Positions 1 through 6,801 of a stretch of 64,000 bases of DNA are shown piece after piece. The stretch is from Oscillospiraceae bacterium (GTDB taxonomy: Bacteria > Bacillota > Clostridia > Oscillospirales > Oscillospiraceae), in assembly GCA_902791215.1 (NCBI GenBank), contig CADAUZ010000028.1, positions 1 to 64,000 on the forward strand, given 5' to 3'. Made by a program: the position numbers and the translations under genes. Position 1 is the first letter of the stretch. Each line of letters begins with the position of its first letter. The notes beneath the pieces were generated by a model that worked only from the letters and a program-made list of their open reading frames with translations, ran no database searches and was not told where the DNA came from.

Positions 1-48
1 GCAGAGCCCGCCTTTGGCGAACGACCTTGCTTGCAAGGTCTAGTGAGT

Positions 49-229
49 TATACCTTCCGGCGCACGGCTGGCGCGAAAGGTGGATGCGGCTTATGGGCAT
101 CCAGCTTTCACGTCAGCCAGGGTGGAGAATTCTGCGAGCCGCAGCGAGCAGAATGCTTCGCCCGATGAAGTCCGGGGAATGATCTGACCGCAGTCAGATC
201 GTTCCCCGGACGGTGCGCCGGGAGGTATA
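49..229. other. Multi-branched inverted-repeat structure (ncRNA or plasmid control region)
   Basis: A 17-bp closing stem pairs 49-65 with 213-229 (one G-T wobble). Inside it are three further arms: 66-118 (GGCTG/CAGCC, GAAAG/CTTTC and GGATGC/GCATCC separated by symmetric internal loops), 129-154 (ATTCTGC/GCAGAAT) and 170-211 (18 pairs with one mismatch, loop CGCA). A separate palindrome, GACCTTGC-tt-GCAAGGTC, lies at 23-40. No convincing reading frame fits. Such nested pairing suggests a structured RNA, or a replication or transfer origin of the mobile element. The fold was made by eye and the function is unknown. Confidence 0.6.
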
Positions 230-288
230 TAAAGCCCCCGTCCCGCCGCAGCGACATTGCGCCCCGGTCTCGCATACTGTTTCCCGTG

Positions 289-425
289 TTGGTGTCAAAG
301 ATGTCCCTTGTTGGTGTCAGTTTTCCGGCAGTTGATACCAAAACTGAGCTTCTGGGATATCATGCTTCCTGACCAAGGCGGCCCTGATACCAGACTGAGC
401 CTTCTCTGATACCAAGGTGGTATCA
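289..425. repeat. TTGGTRTCA repeat array with 22-bp phasing
   Basis: Copies of TTGGTRTCA or its complement start at 289 (+), 311 (+), 333 (-), 385 (-) and 407 (-), with a sixth, GTGGTATCA, at 417 (+). The steps 289-311-333 and 385-407 are all exactly 22 bp, about two helical turns. Weaker copies may fill the 333-385 gap (GGGATATCA near 355, TGACCAAGG near 370). This is typical of iterons bound by a plasmid initiator, or of a partition or operator array. It lies just beyond the 3' end of the sigma-like gene. Confidence 0.6.
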
Positions 426-1139
426 TTCTTGATCATGTTCGACATCAATCCAGTAATCAAGAGTATCCCAGTGCAGGCCAGCTCTGAAATGTTGCAGTGC
501 TTCCTGCTCAAGCTCATCCGCGCGGGTGCGGGTTATAAGGAAGTGTTCAGCAGCTTTCCTTTGGGGTACTTCATCATCAAACGGATAACCAAAGCGATAG
601 CAGAGGTACTTCTTTTCACGCGGTTCAAGAGAATTGACCGAGCGGCAAATTTCCTCCGATGTTTCCCGCGCAAGCGCCATTGGTTCCGGGCGTTTCTTAT
701 ATTCATCAGGCCGAAGCTTCAGATTTATGTGCGCGGGCTCTTCCTCTTCCTGCTTATCCTCCTCTACGCGGAAACCTTCATTTTCCTCTTTGATGTCTGA
801 AAAGTATTCTCTCTCAAGATCTGCCAACTTGTTCTCAATACATTTTCCGGCAAGCGTGAGCAGTTTCGTCCCGTAAGAAGGCTTAAACGCAATGATCGCT
901 CTCCACATGCCTTCCCTCGCGGCCTGCATGAGATCGTCCAAATCTACAGAATACTCCTGTGTATTCTTAAATGCTATGTTCCAGACTTTGCGAGCTCTCT
1001 CCGCGAGAAAAGCCTCATTACGCCAGATCAATACATCCATCGCATGCCCGCTGCCGGCCTGTGCCAGCGCGCACAGAGCCTCGTTGCTGATCGTCTTCCA
1101 CTCCGGCGGGACATACGGTTTTATTTCCAGATCTTTCAT
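423..1139 (-). CDS. Sigma-70-like protein of the mobile element
   Basis: A 238-residue protein with the layout of a small sigma factor. Residues about 20-115 resemble sigma region 2, including an acidic DLDDLMQAAREGMWRA helix and an aromatic AFKPSYGTKL stretch. A charged linker follows (about 118-150), and residues about 165-220 resemble region 4, starting EPREKKYLCYRFG. The start codon overlaps the stop of the upstream XRE gene (ATGA, 1136-1139), so the two are almost certainly co-transcribed and translationally coupled. A role in switching on element genes is inferred. It could instead be an inactive sigma homologue that regulates by other means. Confidence 0.7.
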   Translation of the reverse strand: MKDLEIKPYVPPEWKTISNEALCALAQAGSGHAMDVLIWRNEAFLAERARKVWNIAFKNTQEYSVDLDDLMQAAREGMWRAIIAFKPSYGTKLLTLAGKCIENKLADLEREYFSDIKEENEGFRVEEDKQEEEEPAHINLKLRPDEYKKRPEPMALARETSEEICRSVNSLEPREKKYLCYRFGYPFDDEVPQRKAAEHFLITRTRADELEQEALQHFRAGLHWDTLDYWIDVEHDQE

Positions 1140-1969
1140 TCTTTTTTCTGTGCGGCTATACGCGCGATGCTGATGAAAGCGGACAGCAGCTCATCCGAAA
1201 TCCGGTCACTGATCTCCGGGAGATAGGCAAGACTCTGTCTGAATCTCTCGGCAAATTCCTCCTCGGAAACTTGTATGAGCTGCGAAGCCTCGCCGCCCTT
1301 GGTGAAATGCTCGACTGTGTTTTGGAAAGCTTCCCGTGTCAGCTTCTTCATTTCCTCTACCCGCGACGGGAATTCCTTTTTCAATCGAACAATGATGCTC
1401 CGAAACTCCGCTTGCATTTGCGTGAGCTCCGTTTCATACAGCGGTGTGGACATGGCGGAAACGATCTTGCTCGTCTTTCTTGCTGCACCCCGCAGCTTGG
1501 CATCTTCCTTTCCGATGCGTCCCACCACCTCGCTGACCGATGCATACAGCTGATTACGTGCGGCATATCCGGCCGCCATGGTTTCGTCAAAGAAATCCGC
1601 GACATGGTTGCTCAGAACTGCAAACTGTGGGTCTTCCAACAGCAGGTTGACCACCTGAACATTGACAGCACCGGTGTAAAGATTCCGGGCCGCCTGAATG
1701 GAAAGCCCCAGCTCTTCAATATCGTAATTCTTCCGGTCGGGAATGTCCGTCAGGCCGAGAAGAAAATCTGTGGACACGGAGAAAAATTTTGCCAGGGCCT
1801 GTACCGCCTCGTCCGAGACCTTCTTGTTTTTATTGTTCTCGATGCGGCCAAGCAAACTTTCATTGACACCGCTGTGTTCAGCAAGCTCTTTTCGCGTCAG
1901 GCCCTTTTCCTCGCGCAAATCGCGTACCCGGTCGCAGAGTTTCCCAGGCAGATATGTTTTCTGCTTCAT
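1136..1969 (-). CDS. XRE-family transcriptional regulator
   Basis: A 277-residue protein with an N-terminal Cro/C1-type helix-turn-helix at about residues 10-65 (RDLREEKGLTRKELAEHSG, then VNESLLGRIEN and a FFSVSTDFLLG ending). The long C-terminal part is helical and unrecognised. The start at 1969 has a GGAGG site about 9 nt upstream. A pair of 17-bp dyads lies upstream at 2030-2097 and is its likely operator, so it probably controls its own operon and the divergent small gene at 2142. It is the first gene of a two-gene operon with the sigma-like protein. Confidence 0.85.
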   Translation of the reverse strand: MKQKTYLPGKLCDRVRDLREEKGLTRKELAEHSGVNESLLGRIENNKNKKVSDEAVQALAKFFSVSTDFLLGLTDIPDRKNYDIEELGLSIQAARNLYTGAVNVQVVNLLLEDPQFAVLSNHVADFFDETMAAGYAARNQLYASVSEVVGRIGKEDAKLRGAARKTSKIVSAMSTPLYETELTQMQAEFRSIIVRLKKEFPSRVEEMKKLTREAFQNTVEHFTKGGEASQLIQVSEEEFAERFRQSLAYLPEISDRISDELLSAFISIARIAAQKKE

Positions 1970-2029
1970 TCGATTCGCCTCCTCTCGACAGCCGGAAGTA
2001 TCCTGCTGTCATCTTCTATTATACAAGAA

Positions 2030-2097
2030 AACTTGTCCCAAAAGTTTCCCTCAATTCGGTGCCGTTCGGCAACCAGGGGAAACTTTTGGGACAAGTT
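2030..2097. promoter_or_regulatory. Paired inverted operators between XRE regulator and small divergent gene
   Basis: Two perfect 21-bp arms (2030-2050 and 2077-2097) form an inverted repeat around a 26-nt centre. Each arm contains its own dyad, AACTTGTCCCAAAAGTT at 2030-2046 and AACTTTTGGGACAAGTT at 2081-2097. A minus-strand TATAAT (2018-2023) adjoins the left arm. The centre has a small GGTGCCG/CGGCAACC hairpin. The layout suggests cooperative binding by the divergent XRE repressor. Confidence 0.65.
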
Positions 2098-2141
2098 ATA
2101 TGTTAGACTGTGTACAGAAAGAAAAAAGGAGGCGCACAAAA

Positions 2142-2252
2142 ATGAAAGGATATTATGCGGGAAACGGGTATTACGGTTATGTGGATGGGCGCTATGTGCT
2201 GTTCAGCAGCGAGAGCGATTATTACGAGATGATGGAAGACGAAGCCGCATAA
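2142..2252 (+). CDS. Small acidic, tyrosine-rich protein of unknown function
   Basis: A 36-residue ORF with an AAAAGGAGG ribosome-binding site about 8 nt before the ATG. The protein is very rich in Tyr and Gly at the N-terminus (MKGYYAGNGYYGYVDGRY) and acidic at the C-terminus. It is divergent from the XRE regulator and downstream of its operators, so it is probably repressed by it. Similar short tyrosine-rich proteins occur in mobile elements of related bacteria from memory; no function is known to me. Confidence 0.6.
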   Translation: MKGYYAGNGYYGYVDGRYVLFSSESDYYEMMEDEAA

Positions 2253-2255
2253 GGT

Positions 2256-3245
2256 TTATGGATACAATTCAGTGAGGCGCTTTGCCTCGGCGCGCATTTC
2301 CTCCACCAGCGATTTTGGTCCGGTGATGCGCACGCCGTCGCCCAGCGCGATGATCCAGGCGATAAAATGGCGGCTGGCGCTGACCTCGACCGACGCGGTG
2401 AAAGTATCGTCATCGATCGGCTGGATCGTGATGTCTTTGCCGAAACGGTCGATCAGAGGGCCGGCCATGTCGCTGCGTCCCTCAAGGGTCACGCGCGTGA
2501 GCTTGCCGCCGTACATGCCGAAGAGGCTGCGCGTGTATTTCGCGGCGTCGAACTCCTTGAATTGCTGCTTGCCCTCGCGGGGCTTATCGGTGATGGACAG
2601 GCGCAGGATCTTGTCCACGCGGTAGTGCTTGATCTTTCGGTCGTTTGCGTCGTAGGCGACGAGGTAGTAGTTTTCATCGTCCCACAGCAGGCACCAGGGG
2701 CTGATGCGATACCACTCCCCACCGTGCCGAAGCTCCTGTTCTCTGTGTACGTTCCACTGAAAGTATTGGAAACGGATCTGCCGGTCGGCGTTGATGGCCT
2801 CATGCAGCATGTCCACGTTGTAGAAGATGCTCTCGTTCATGGCCTTGATGCGCCCGGTGATCAACACCTGCCTCTGGAGGCGCTGGGCCTCGTGGATACT
2901 GGCGAGAGATTCCAGCTTCTTGATGAGCTGGCGGGACTTCTTCTCCGTGATGAAACGGGAGCCCTGCACGGCATCCACCAGCAATTTCAGCTCCGGCAGC
3001 TCGAAACGGCGCGTGGCGAGATGATAGAGCACATTCCGCCCCGACTGTTCACTGAGGATTTCGAGGCCAAATTTCTCCAGCTCTCCGAAGTCCTTGTATA
3101 AGGTTTTCCGCTCCGCGTTCACACCGTAAGCCTCGAGCCGGTCAACGATCTCCTGCAGGGACAGGGCATGGGAGTCGTCCGTCTCCTCGGAGAAGATTTT
3201 GACAAGGTAGAGCATTTTAAGTTTCTGGTTATCTCCCGCGGCCAT
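2256..3245 (-). CDS. WYL-domain transcriptional regulator
   Basis: A 329-residue protein. It has an N-terminal winged helix (about 1-75, KMLYLVKIFSEETDD and ALSLQEIVDRLEAYGV), a WYL domain at about 130-225 (the core reads WYRISPWCLLWDDENYYLVA, followed by an HYRVDKI motif), and a C-terminal WCX-like extension (about 240-329). GAGGG lies 7 nt before the ATG. WYL proteins bind ligands or nucleic acid and often control anti-phage loci. It is divergent from darT across a 251-bp AT-rich gap, so control of darTG is a reasonable inference. Confidence 0.9.
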   Translation of the reverse strand: MAAGDNQKLKMLYLVKIFSEETDDSHALSLQEIVDRLEAYGVNAERKTLYKDFGELEKFGLEILSEQSGRNVLYHLATRRFELPELKLLVDAVQGSRFITEKKSRQLIKKLESLASIHEAQRLQRQVLITGRIKAMNESIFYNVDMLHEAINADRQIRFQYFQWNVHREQELRHGGEWYRISPWCLLWDDENYYLVAYDANDRKIKHYRVDKILRLSITDKPREGKQQFKEFDAAKYTRSLFGMYGGKLTRVTLEGRSDMAGPLIDRFGKDITIQPIDDDTFTASVEVSASRHFIAWIIALGDGVRITGPKSLVEEMRAEAKRLTELYP

Positions 3246-3335
3246 GGGGCATCCCTCACTTTCTGAAGTAAGTATAGCAACATATGGTCACCAGTTCAAG
3301 GATCAACTGATTCTACTTAAAGAGTATGAACTGAA

Positions 3336-3374
3336 TTGCTTATATTAACAGTCTTTTGCTATAATCTGTATAAT
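3336..3374 (+). promoter_or_regulatory. Probable darTG promoter
   Basis: TTGCTT at 3336-3341 and TATAAT at 3360-3365 are separated by 18 bp. A second overlapping TATAAT lies at 3369-3374. The site lies in the AT-rich gap between the WYL regulator and darT, about 120 bp before the darT start. Confidence 0.5.
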
Positions 3375-3496
3375 ATATTTTTCCCTAAAGGATTACATTA
3401 TTAGTGATTACATAAGCTATATCAAAAATATGATTGACTACAGTGGCAAAATGCCTTAAAATTAAATAATAAAGCAAAATAGAAAGGAAGTCTGGA

Positions 3497-4090
3497 ATGG
3501 CAACTCCGCCGAGCAAAGGAAAGCTCTTGTATCACATCACTCACATTGACAATATTCCTTCAATCCTTACTCTTGGCTTAATGTCAAGAAAAACTCTTGA
3601 GCAAACTGGAATCTACTTCAAAGACACTGCTGATCAAGAAATACTTAACAAACGAGAAAACTATAAGGATTCACTATCTCAATACGTGCTTTTTCATTTC
3701 TTCGCAAAAAACCCATACGATGGTGCTGTGTGTAAAACAAATGGTGCTGAAAACATGGTAATAATAACTATTCCTCGAGCCTTGCATCAGCAATATAGGT
3801 TTTTGGTTATTCCCTCTCACCCATTAGATAGCGATACCCCAGATATTTATCCATATGAAGAAGGTTTGAAAAAAATAAGATGGGATATCTTGGATATGCA
3901 GGTTGGCAGAGACTATCATAATCCTGAAATCAAAAAGGCATGTATGGCGGAATGTGTTGCTGATCGTACTATCTCGCCTTTAGATTTCTATGGATTATAT
4001 GTAAAAACTGAAGCAGCAAAAGCGAAAATACAGAGAATGGAGAATTCACACCTCGTAAACATTGAGGTTAAGCCGTTTATGTTTCCATGA
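3497..4090 (+). CDS. darT: DarT-family DNA ADP-ribosyltransferase toxin
   Basis: A 197-residue protein of the DarT (DUF4433) family. Known members transfer ADP-ribose from NAD+ to bases in single-stranded DNA, stalling replication and in several cases aborting phage infection. Visible signatures are YHITHIDNIPSILTLGL near the N-terminus, the NKR-containing ADP-ribosyl-turn region (Arg53), and the late AECVADRTIS segment carrying the probable catalytic Glu152. AAAGGAAG precedes the ATG. It is followed after 31 bp by its macro-domain antitoxin. Both genes are strikingly AT-rich compared with their neighbours, suggesting separate acquisition. The DarT1 or DarT2 subclass cannot be settled by eye. 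Confidence 0.9.
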   Translation: MATPPSKGKLLYHITHIDNIPSILTLGLMSRKTLEQTGIYFKDTADQEILNKRENYKDSLSQYVLFHFFAKNPYDGAVCKTNGAENMVIITIPRALHQQYRFLVIPSHPLDSDTPDIYPYEEGLKKIRWDILDMQVGRDYHNPEIKKACMAECVADRTISPLDFYGLYVKTEAAKAKIQRMENSHLVNIEVKPFMFP

Positions 4091-4121
4091 ATGCCACGTT
4101 CCCAATCAAGGAGATGTGTAA

Positions 4122-5141
4122 ATGTTTTTTTTCACTACAGGAGATTTATTAAAGGCAGATGTTGACGCTCTAGTCAACACTGTAAATTGTGAAGGATATA
4201 TGGGAAAGGGCATTGCATACCAATTCAAACTCCAGTTCCCTGAGAATAACGATTCTTATGTTAAGGCTTGTAAAGCGGGCAAGCTTACACCAGGTAGCCT
4301 GCATTATTTTAAAGAAAAAAATAAATATATTATTAATTTTCCAACTAAAAATAAGTGGCGAGAAAAATCAAAAATGGAATATATTGATTCTGGACTTGAT
4401 GAATTAGTACTTCTTGTTAGATCATTACAATTAAGAAGTATCGCAATACCGCCTTTAGGTAGTGGAAATGGTGGGTTACCTTGGGCAGAGGTTAAGCGCC
4501 TAATCGTAGACAAATTGACTGTCCTCGCACCTCAAATAGATATCTATATTTATGAACCATCTAGGAATTTTAAGGCTGTCCCAAGTGTTGAGCCATCATT
4601 AAGTGCATCAGCATTGATCTTGATGGAAATAAAATTGCACCTGAATTCATTTGATAAATTTAGGCTACAAAAGGCTGCTTATTTTGCCAATATTTTTTCC
4701 TTAAAAAAATATTTTCGTTTTGAAGCTTATAAATATGGTCCATATGATCATTCGATAGATATAATTAGTAAGAAAATACGCGAATTTCAGGCATATTATC
4801 ATACTGAATCGACAGAGGAAGCGAAAAAAATTTTGTATAATAAGATCGTAAGTAATTCCGTTAACAAAAAAATAAGCGATTTTTGGATTCCTATCCAAAA
4901 ATCATGTAAGCTTGTCAATTCAATTGAATCAGACCATGAACTAGAGTGTTTGGCGACAATTTGTTTTTTAATTGAGCAATCAGGTAGTATGACTGCTTCG
5001 GAGATTGTCAAAGGCTTCGAAAAATGGTCACCAGAAAAAGCACAACGCTTTTCTGAAAAAGAGATCCTTAACGGAATTAACAAATTATCTTCTTTGGATA
5101 TCGTTCAAGAAGGGTTACTCGGGTATAGTCTTGTCTCATAA
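4122..5141 (+). CDS. darG: DarG macro-domain antitoxin
   Basis: A 339-residue partner of DarT. Residues about 1-155 are a macrodomain (TGDLLKADVDALVNTVN, CEGYMGKGIAYQFK, then IPPLGSGNGGLPW) that removes ADP-ribose from DNA. The INFPTKNKWR segment (Lys76) matches the lysine region needed for hydrolysis in DarG. Residues about 160-339 form a second domain with KFRLQKAAYFANIF and EAYKYGPYDHS, resembling the DUF4065/Panacea fold of other antitoxins; it probably binds DarT directly. AAGGAG lies 8 nt before the ATG. Confidence 0.9.
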   Translation: MFFFTTGDLLKADVDALVNTVNCEGYMGKGIAYQFKLQFPENNDSYVKACKAGKLTPGSLHYFKEKNKYIINFPTKNKWREKSKMEYIDSGLDELVLLVRSLQLRSIAIPPLGSGNGGLPWAEVKRLIVDKLTVLAPQIDIYIYEPSRNFKAVPSVEPSLSASALILMEIKLHLNSFDKFRLQKAAYFANIFSLKKYFRFEAYKYGPYDHSIDIISKKIREFQAYYHTESTEEAKKILYNKIVSNSVNKKISDFWIPIQKSCKLVNSIESDHELECLATICFLIEQSGSMTASEIVKGFEKWSPEKAQRFSEKEILNGINKLSSLDIVQEGLLGYSLVS

Positions 5142-5217
5142 GCATAAACACCACTTTATTGACACATTAATACCTTAGGGCTCCAAACAAATATACTATA
5201 TTTCTTATAAGGGATTT

Positions 5218-5310
5218 CGGCTCAAAAACACGCTGGACAATCTGTGTAAGATTTTGCAATGTGGTCTCGCAGAAGTTATGCTTTATTTCCCTAATGAGGA
5301 ACTGAACTGA
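5218..5310 (+). pseudogene. Remnant of an XRE-type small regulator gene
   Basis: The frame reads RLKNTLDNLCKILQCGLAEV and ends LYFPNEELN-stop. It matches the C-terminal half of the intact small XRE protein at 6321-6533 (NTLDALCKILHCDLADI...LYLPDEEQN-stop), including the CCCGAAGC stem start after the stop codon. The helix-turn-helix half and the start are missing. It is therefore a decayed second copy next to darTG. Confidence 0.7.
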
Positions 5311-5436
5311 CCCGAAGCTGTGTTCATATACTCGGTTTTAGGTCAGTTTTTTATGTTATCTCATCATAACATCCCGGCGCCGAGATTTTTATTCAGCTTT
5401 TAATACCTTATCAGTTGATATCTTCCTTCTCTGCCA

Positions 5437-5751
5437 TTATCGAATACTGATTGTTTCTTTCTTCACGGCTTTGCTGTCATAATATCGGCGATACTCCATG
5501 GTGTCGCACGCGATCAGGCTTGGGAAGCTGCCGGACTCGCAGTTCAAACCTGTAATAGAGCTTGCCGCAGGAATGTCCGCTTTGCGCTCTTCCATGTCAT
5601 AGAGCATCAGGAATAGCGCATCCTGGGCCATATCCATCGCCTCGACGAGCGTTTCGCCGGACGTTGCAATTTCCAGATCAGGGAAAACAACGCTGTATGC
5701 GCCATCTTCCGGAGTAAAAATTGCCGAATATACATATTTTTTCCCTGCCAT
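5437..5751 (-). CDS. HicB-like antitoxin without adjacent HicA
   Basis: A 104-residue protein with the HicB N-terminal fold: YSAIFTPEDGAYSVVFPDLE, then ATSGETLVEAMDMAQDALFL. HicB proteins neutralise HicA mRNA interferases and repress their operon. The start at 5751 is chosen over an upstream ATG because a GGGAGGT site lies 9 nt before it. The C-terminal DNA-binding domain usual in HicB is not obvious: the protein ends YYDSKAVKKETISIR. No hicA-like gene (short, basic, with a GSHH motif) was found on either side, so it is an orphan or part of an uncharacterised pair. Confidence 0.75.
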   Translation of the reverse strand: MAGKKYVYSAIFTPEDGAYSVVFPDLEIATSGETLVEAMDMAQDALFLMLYDMEERKADIPAASSITGLNCESGSFPSLIACDTMEYRRYYDSKAVKKETISIR

Positions 5752-5903
5752 TAGTTGGTTACCTCCCTGTATTTGAGTATACTCTTTTTTAATTATTCTT
5801 GATTTAAAATAACTGCTCACTTTTTTGGATAGTGCTGCACTATAACAGATCATGACAGCAGAATCCCCATAGATATCCCTTCATCTCATCATAGTCTAAT
5901 TGA

Positions 5904-6215
5904 TCAGCCAATACAGTATGCTGCCCAGCCGACAAAGCATCCGTTCTCCGGCATCACCAATACCCCATCGCTGCATCCACGCTGTCGGATCAGGAGACAT
6001 TGCCAGACTTCGCCCTGCGAACACAGCCCAGCATTGTCCTCAATAAACTGACGATCTGCCAGCATGTCCGTGATGAAATTCTCATAGTCCATCTTTCCCA
6101 GCTCGATTGTTTTCACGATCCGGTATTCTCGCTCGTGTTTATACAAGTGAGGCTGCATCAGATCGCCGATGGTGCGTGGATGCCGAATAAAGCAGGCGCT
6201 TCCGCTCTTCTCCAT
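5904..6215 (-). CDS. Conserved-looking hypothetical protein
   Basis: A 103-residue protein I do not recognise. It contains RHPRTIGDLMQPHLYKHERE and a C-terminal GVLVMPENGCFVGWAAYCIG. The ATG at 6215 is preferred to a GTG at 6224, because GGAG lies 9 nt before the ATG and overlaps the GTG. It is divergent from the small XRE gene at 6321 across a region with dyad sequences. It has four Cys residues but no clear metal motif. Confidence 0.55.
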   Translation of the reverse strand: MEKSGSACFIRHPRTIGDLMQPHLYKHEREYRIVKTIELGKMDYENFITDMLADRQFIEDNAGLCSQGEVWQCLLIRQRGCSDGVLVMPENGCFVGWAAYCIG

Positions 6216-6234
6216 AAATAGCACTCCTATTCTA

Positions 6235-6295
6235 TATAGGCATTATTGCCTATAACACTTCATCGCCATTATAGGCAATAATGATGATAATGCAA
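6235..6295. promoter_or_regulatory. Divergent promoter/operator region
   Basis: TATAGGC-N6-GCCTATA forms a dyad at 6235-6254, and a related half site, TATAGGCAATAA, begins at 6270. On the minus strand TTGCAT (6290-6295) and TATAAT (6268-6273) with a 16-bp spacer form a promoter for the 103-residue gene, and the half site overlaps its -10. The small XRE protein encoded at 6321 is the obvious candidate binder. Confidence 0.5.
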
Positions 6296-6320
6296 GTGCT
6301 TTGAGAAGGGAGGGTGCTGT

Positions 6321-6533
6321 ATGATCTCCTACGATCCGTTGTGGAAGACGATGAAGGAACGCGGAGCAACCACCTATACGCTGCAGGTCAAGGGTCAGAT
6401 CAGCAGTTCCACGATTCGCCGCCTCAAAGCCGGAGATTCTGTCTCAACAAATACCCTGGACGCGCTCTGTAAGATTTTGCATTGTGATCTTGCGGATATC
6501 GTGCTTTATCTCCCTGATGAAGAGCAGAACTGA
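6321..6533 (+). CDS. Small XRE-family regulator
   Basis: A 70-residue protein that is mostly a Cro/C1-type helix-turn-helix: DPLWKTMKERGATTYTLQVK, SSSTIRRLKAG, then NTLDALCKILHCDLADIV. Minimal XRE proteins of this type are common in Firmicute mobile elements. GGGAGGG lies about 9 nt before the ATG. A decayed paralogue is present at 5218-5310. It probably regulates itself and the divergent gene through the dyads at 6235-6282. Confidence 0.8.
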   Translation: MISYDPLWKTMKERGATTYTLQVKGQISSSTIRRLKAGDSVSTNTLDALCKILHCDLADIVLYLPDEEQN

Positions 6534-6572
6534 CCCGAAGCCATGCTTCATGCGCTTCGGGTTTTATCTTTT
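6533..6572 (+). terminator. Rho-independent terminator after small XRE gene
   Basis: ACCCGAAGC (6533-6541) pairs with GCTTCGGGT (6554-6562), followed by TTTATCTTTT. The stem begins inside the stop codon of the XRE gene. Confidence 0.75.
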
Positions 6573-6574
6573 CC

Positions 6575-6670
6575 GAGTCAAATGCAAATTTGCATTTGAC
6601 TCGCCGATTTTTCACTTTCAAATGCAAAAGTGGTCAAAAAAGCCCATTTTTGCATTTCCTTCCGTATAAT
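6575..6670. promoter_or_regulatory. Candidate centromere/operator of the par locus
   Basis: A perfect 28-bp palindrome occupies 6575-6602. It is built from two AAATGCAAA sites (6580-6588 and, inverted, 6589-6597). Further copies lie at 6620-6628 and, inverted, 6649-6657. A TATAAT -10 at 6665-6670 follows the last copy. Repeats overlapping the promoter upstream of an actin-like parM gene fit a parC centromere where the adaptor protein binds and represses transcription. Confidence 0.6.
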
Positions 6671-6718
6671 ATATATAGAAGGGTTAAACCCCAGTAAATA
6701 AAATAGCGTGGCATAAGG

Positions 6719-6761
6719 CAAGCCGCTGGTTACATGAATCAATCATGTGTCCGGCGGCTTG
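6719..6761 (+). other. Nested hairpin in the parM leader
   Basis: CAAGCCGC (6719-6726) pairs with GCGGCTTG (6754-6761) around an inner ACATGA/TCATGT hairpin. It lies between the par -10 box and parM, 40 bp before the start codon. It may be an attenuator or mRNA-stability element. Confidence 0.45.
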
Positions 6762-6801
6762 TGCTTTATATCTGCGCAATTCAAGAAAGGAGAAAACGAA
6801 A

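Noticed and set aside
108-517. Short minus-strand frames at the left edge
   Set aside because: They overlap the stem structure and repeat array, have no ribosome-binding sites, and show no protein-like composition.
5141-5437. Possible hicA gene next to hicB
   Set aside because: The stretch contains only the XRE remnant and AT-rich DNA. No frame has the small basic HicA pattern.
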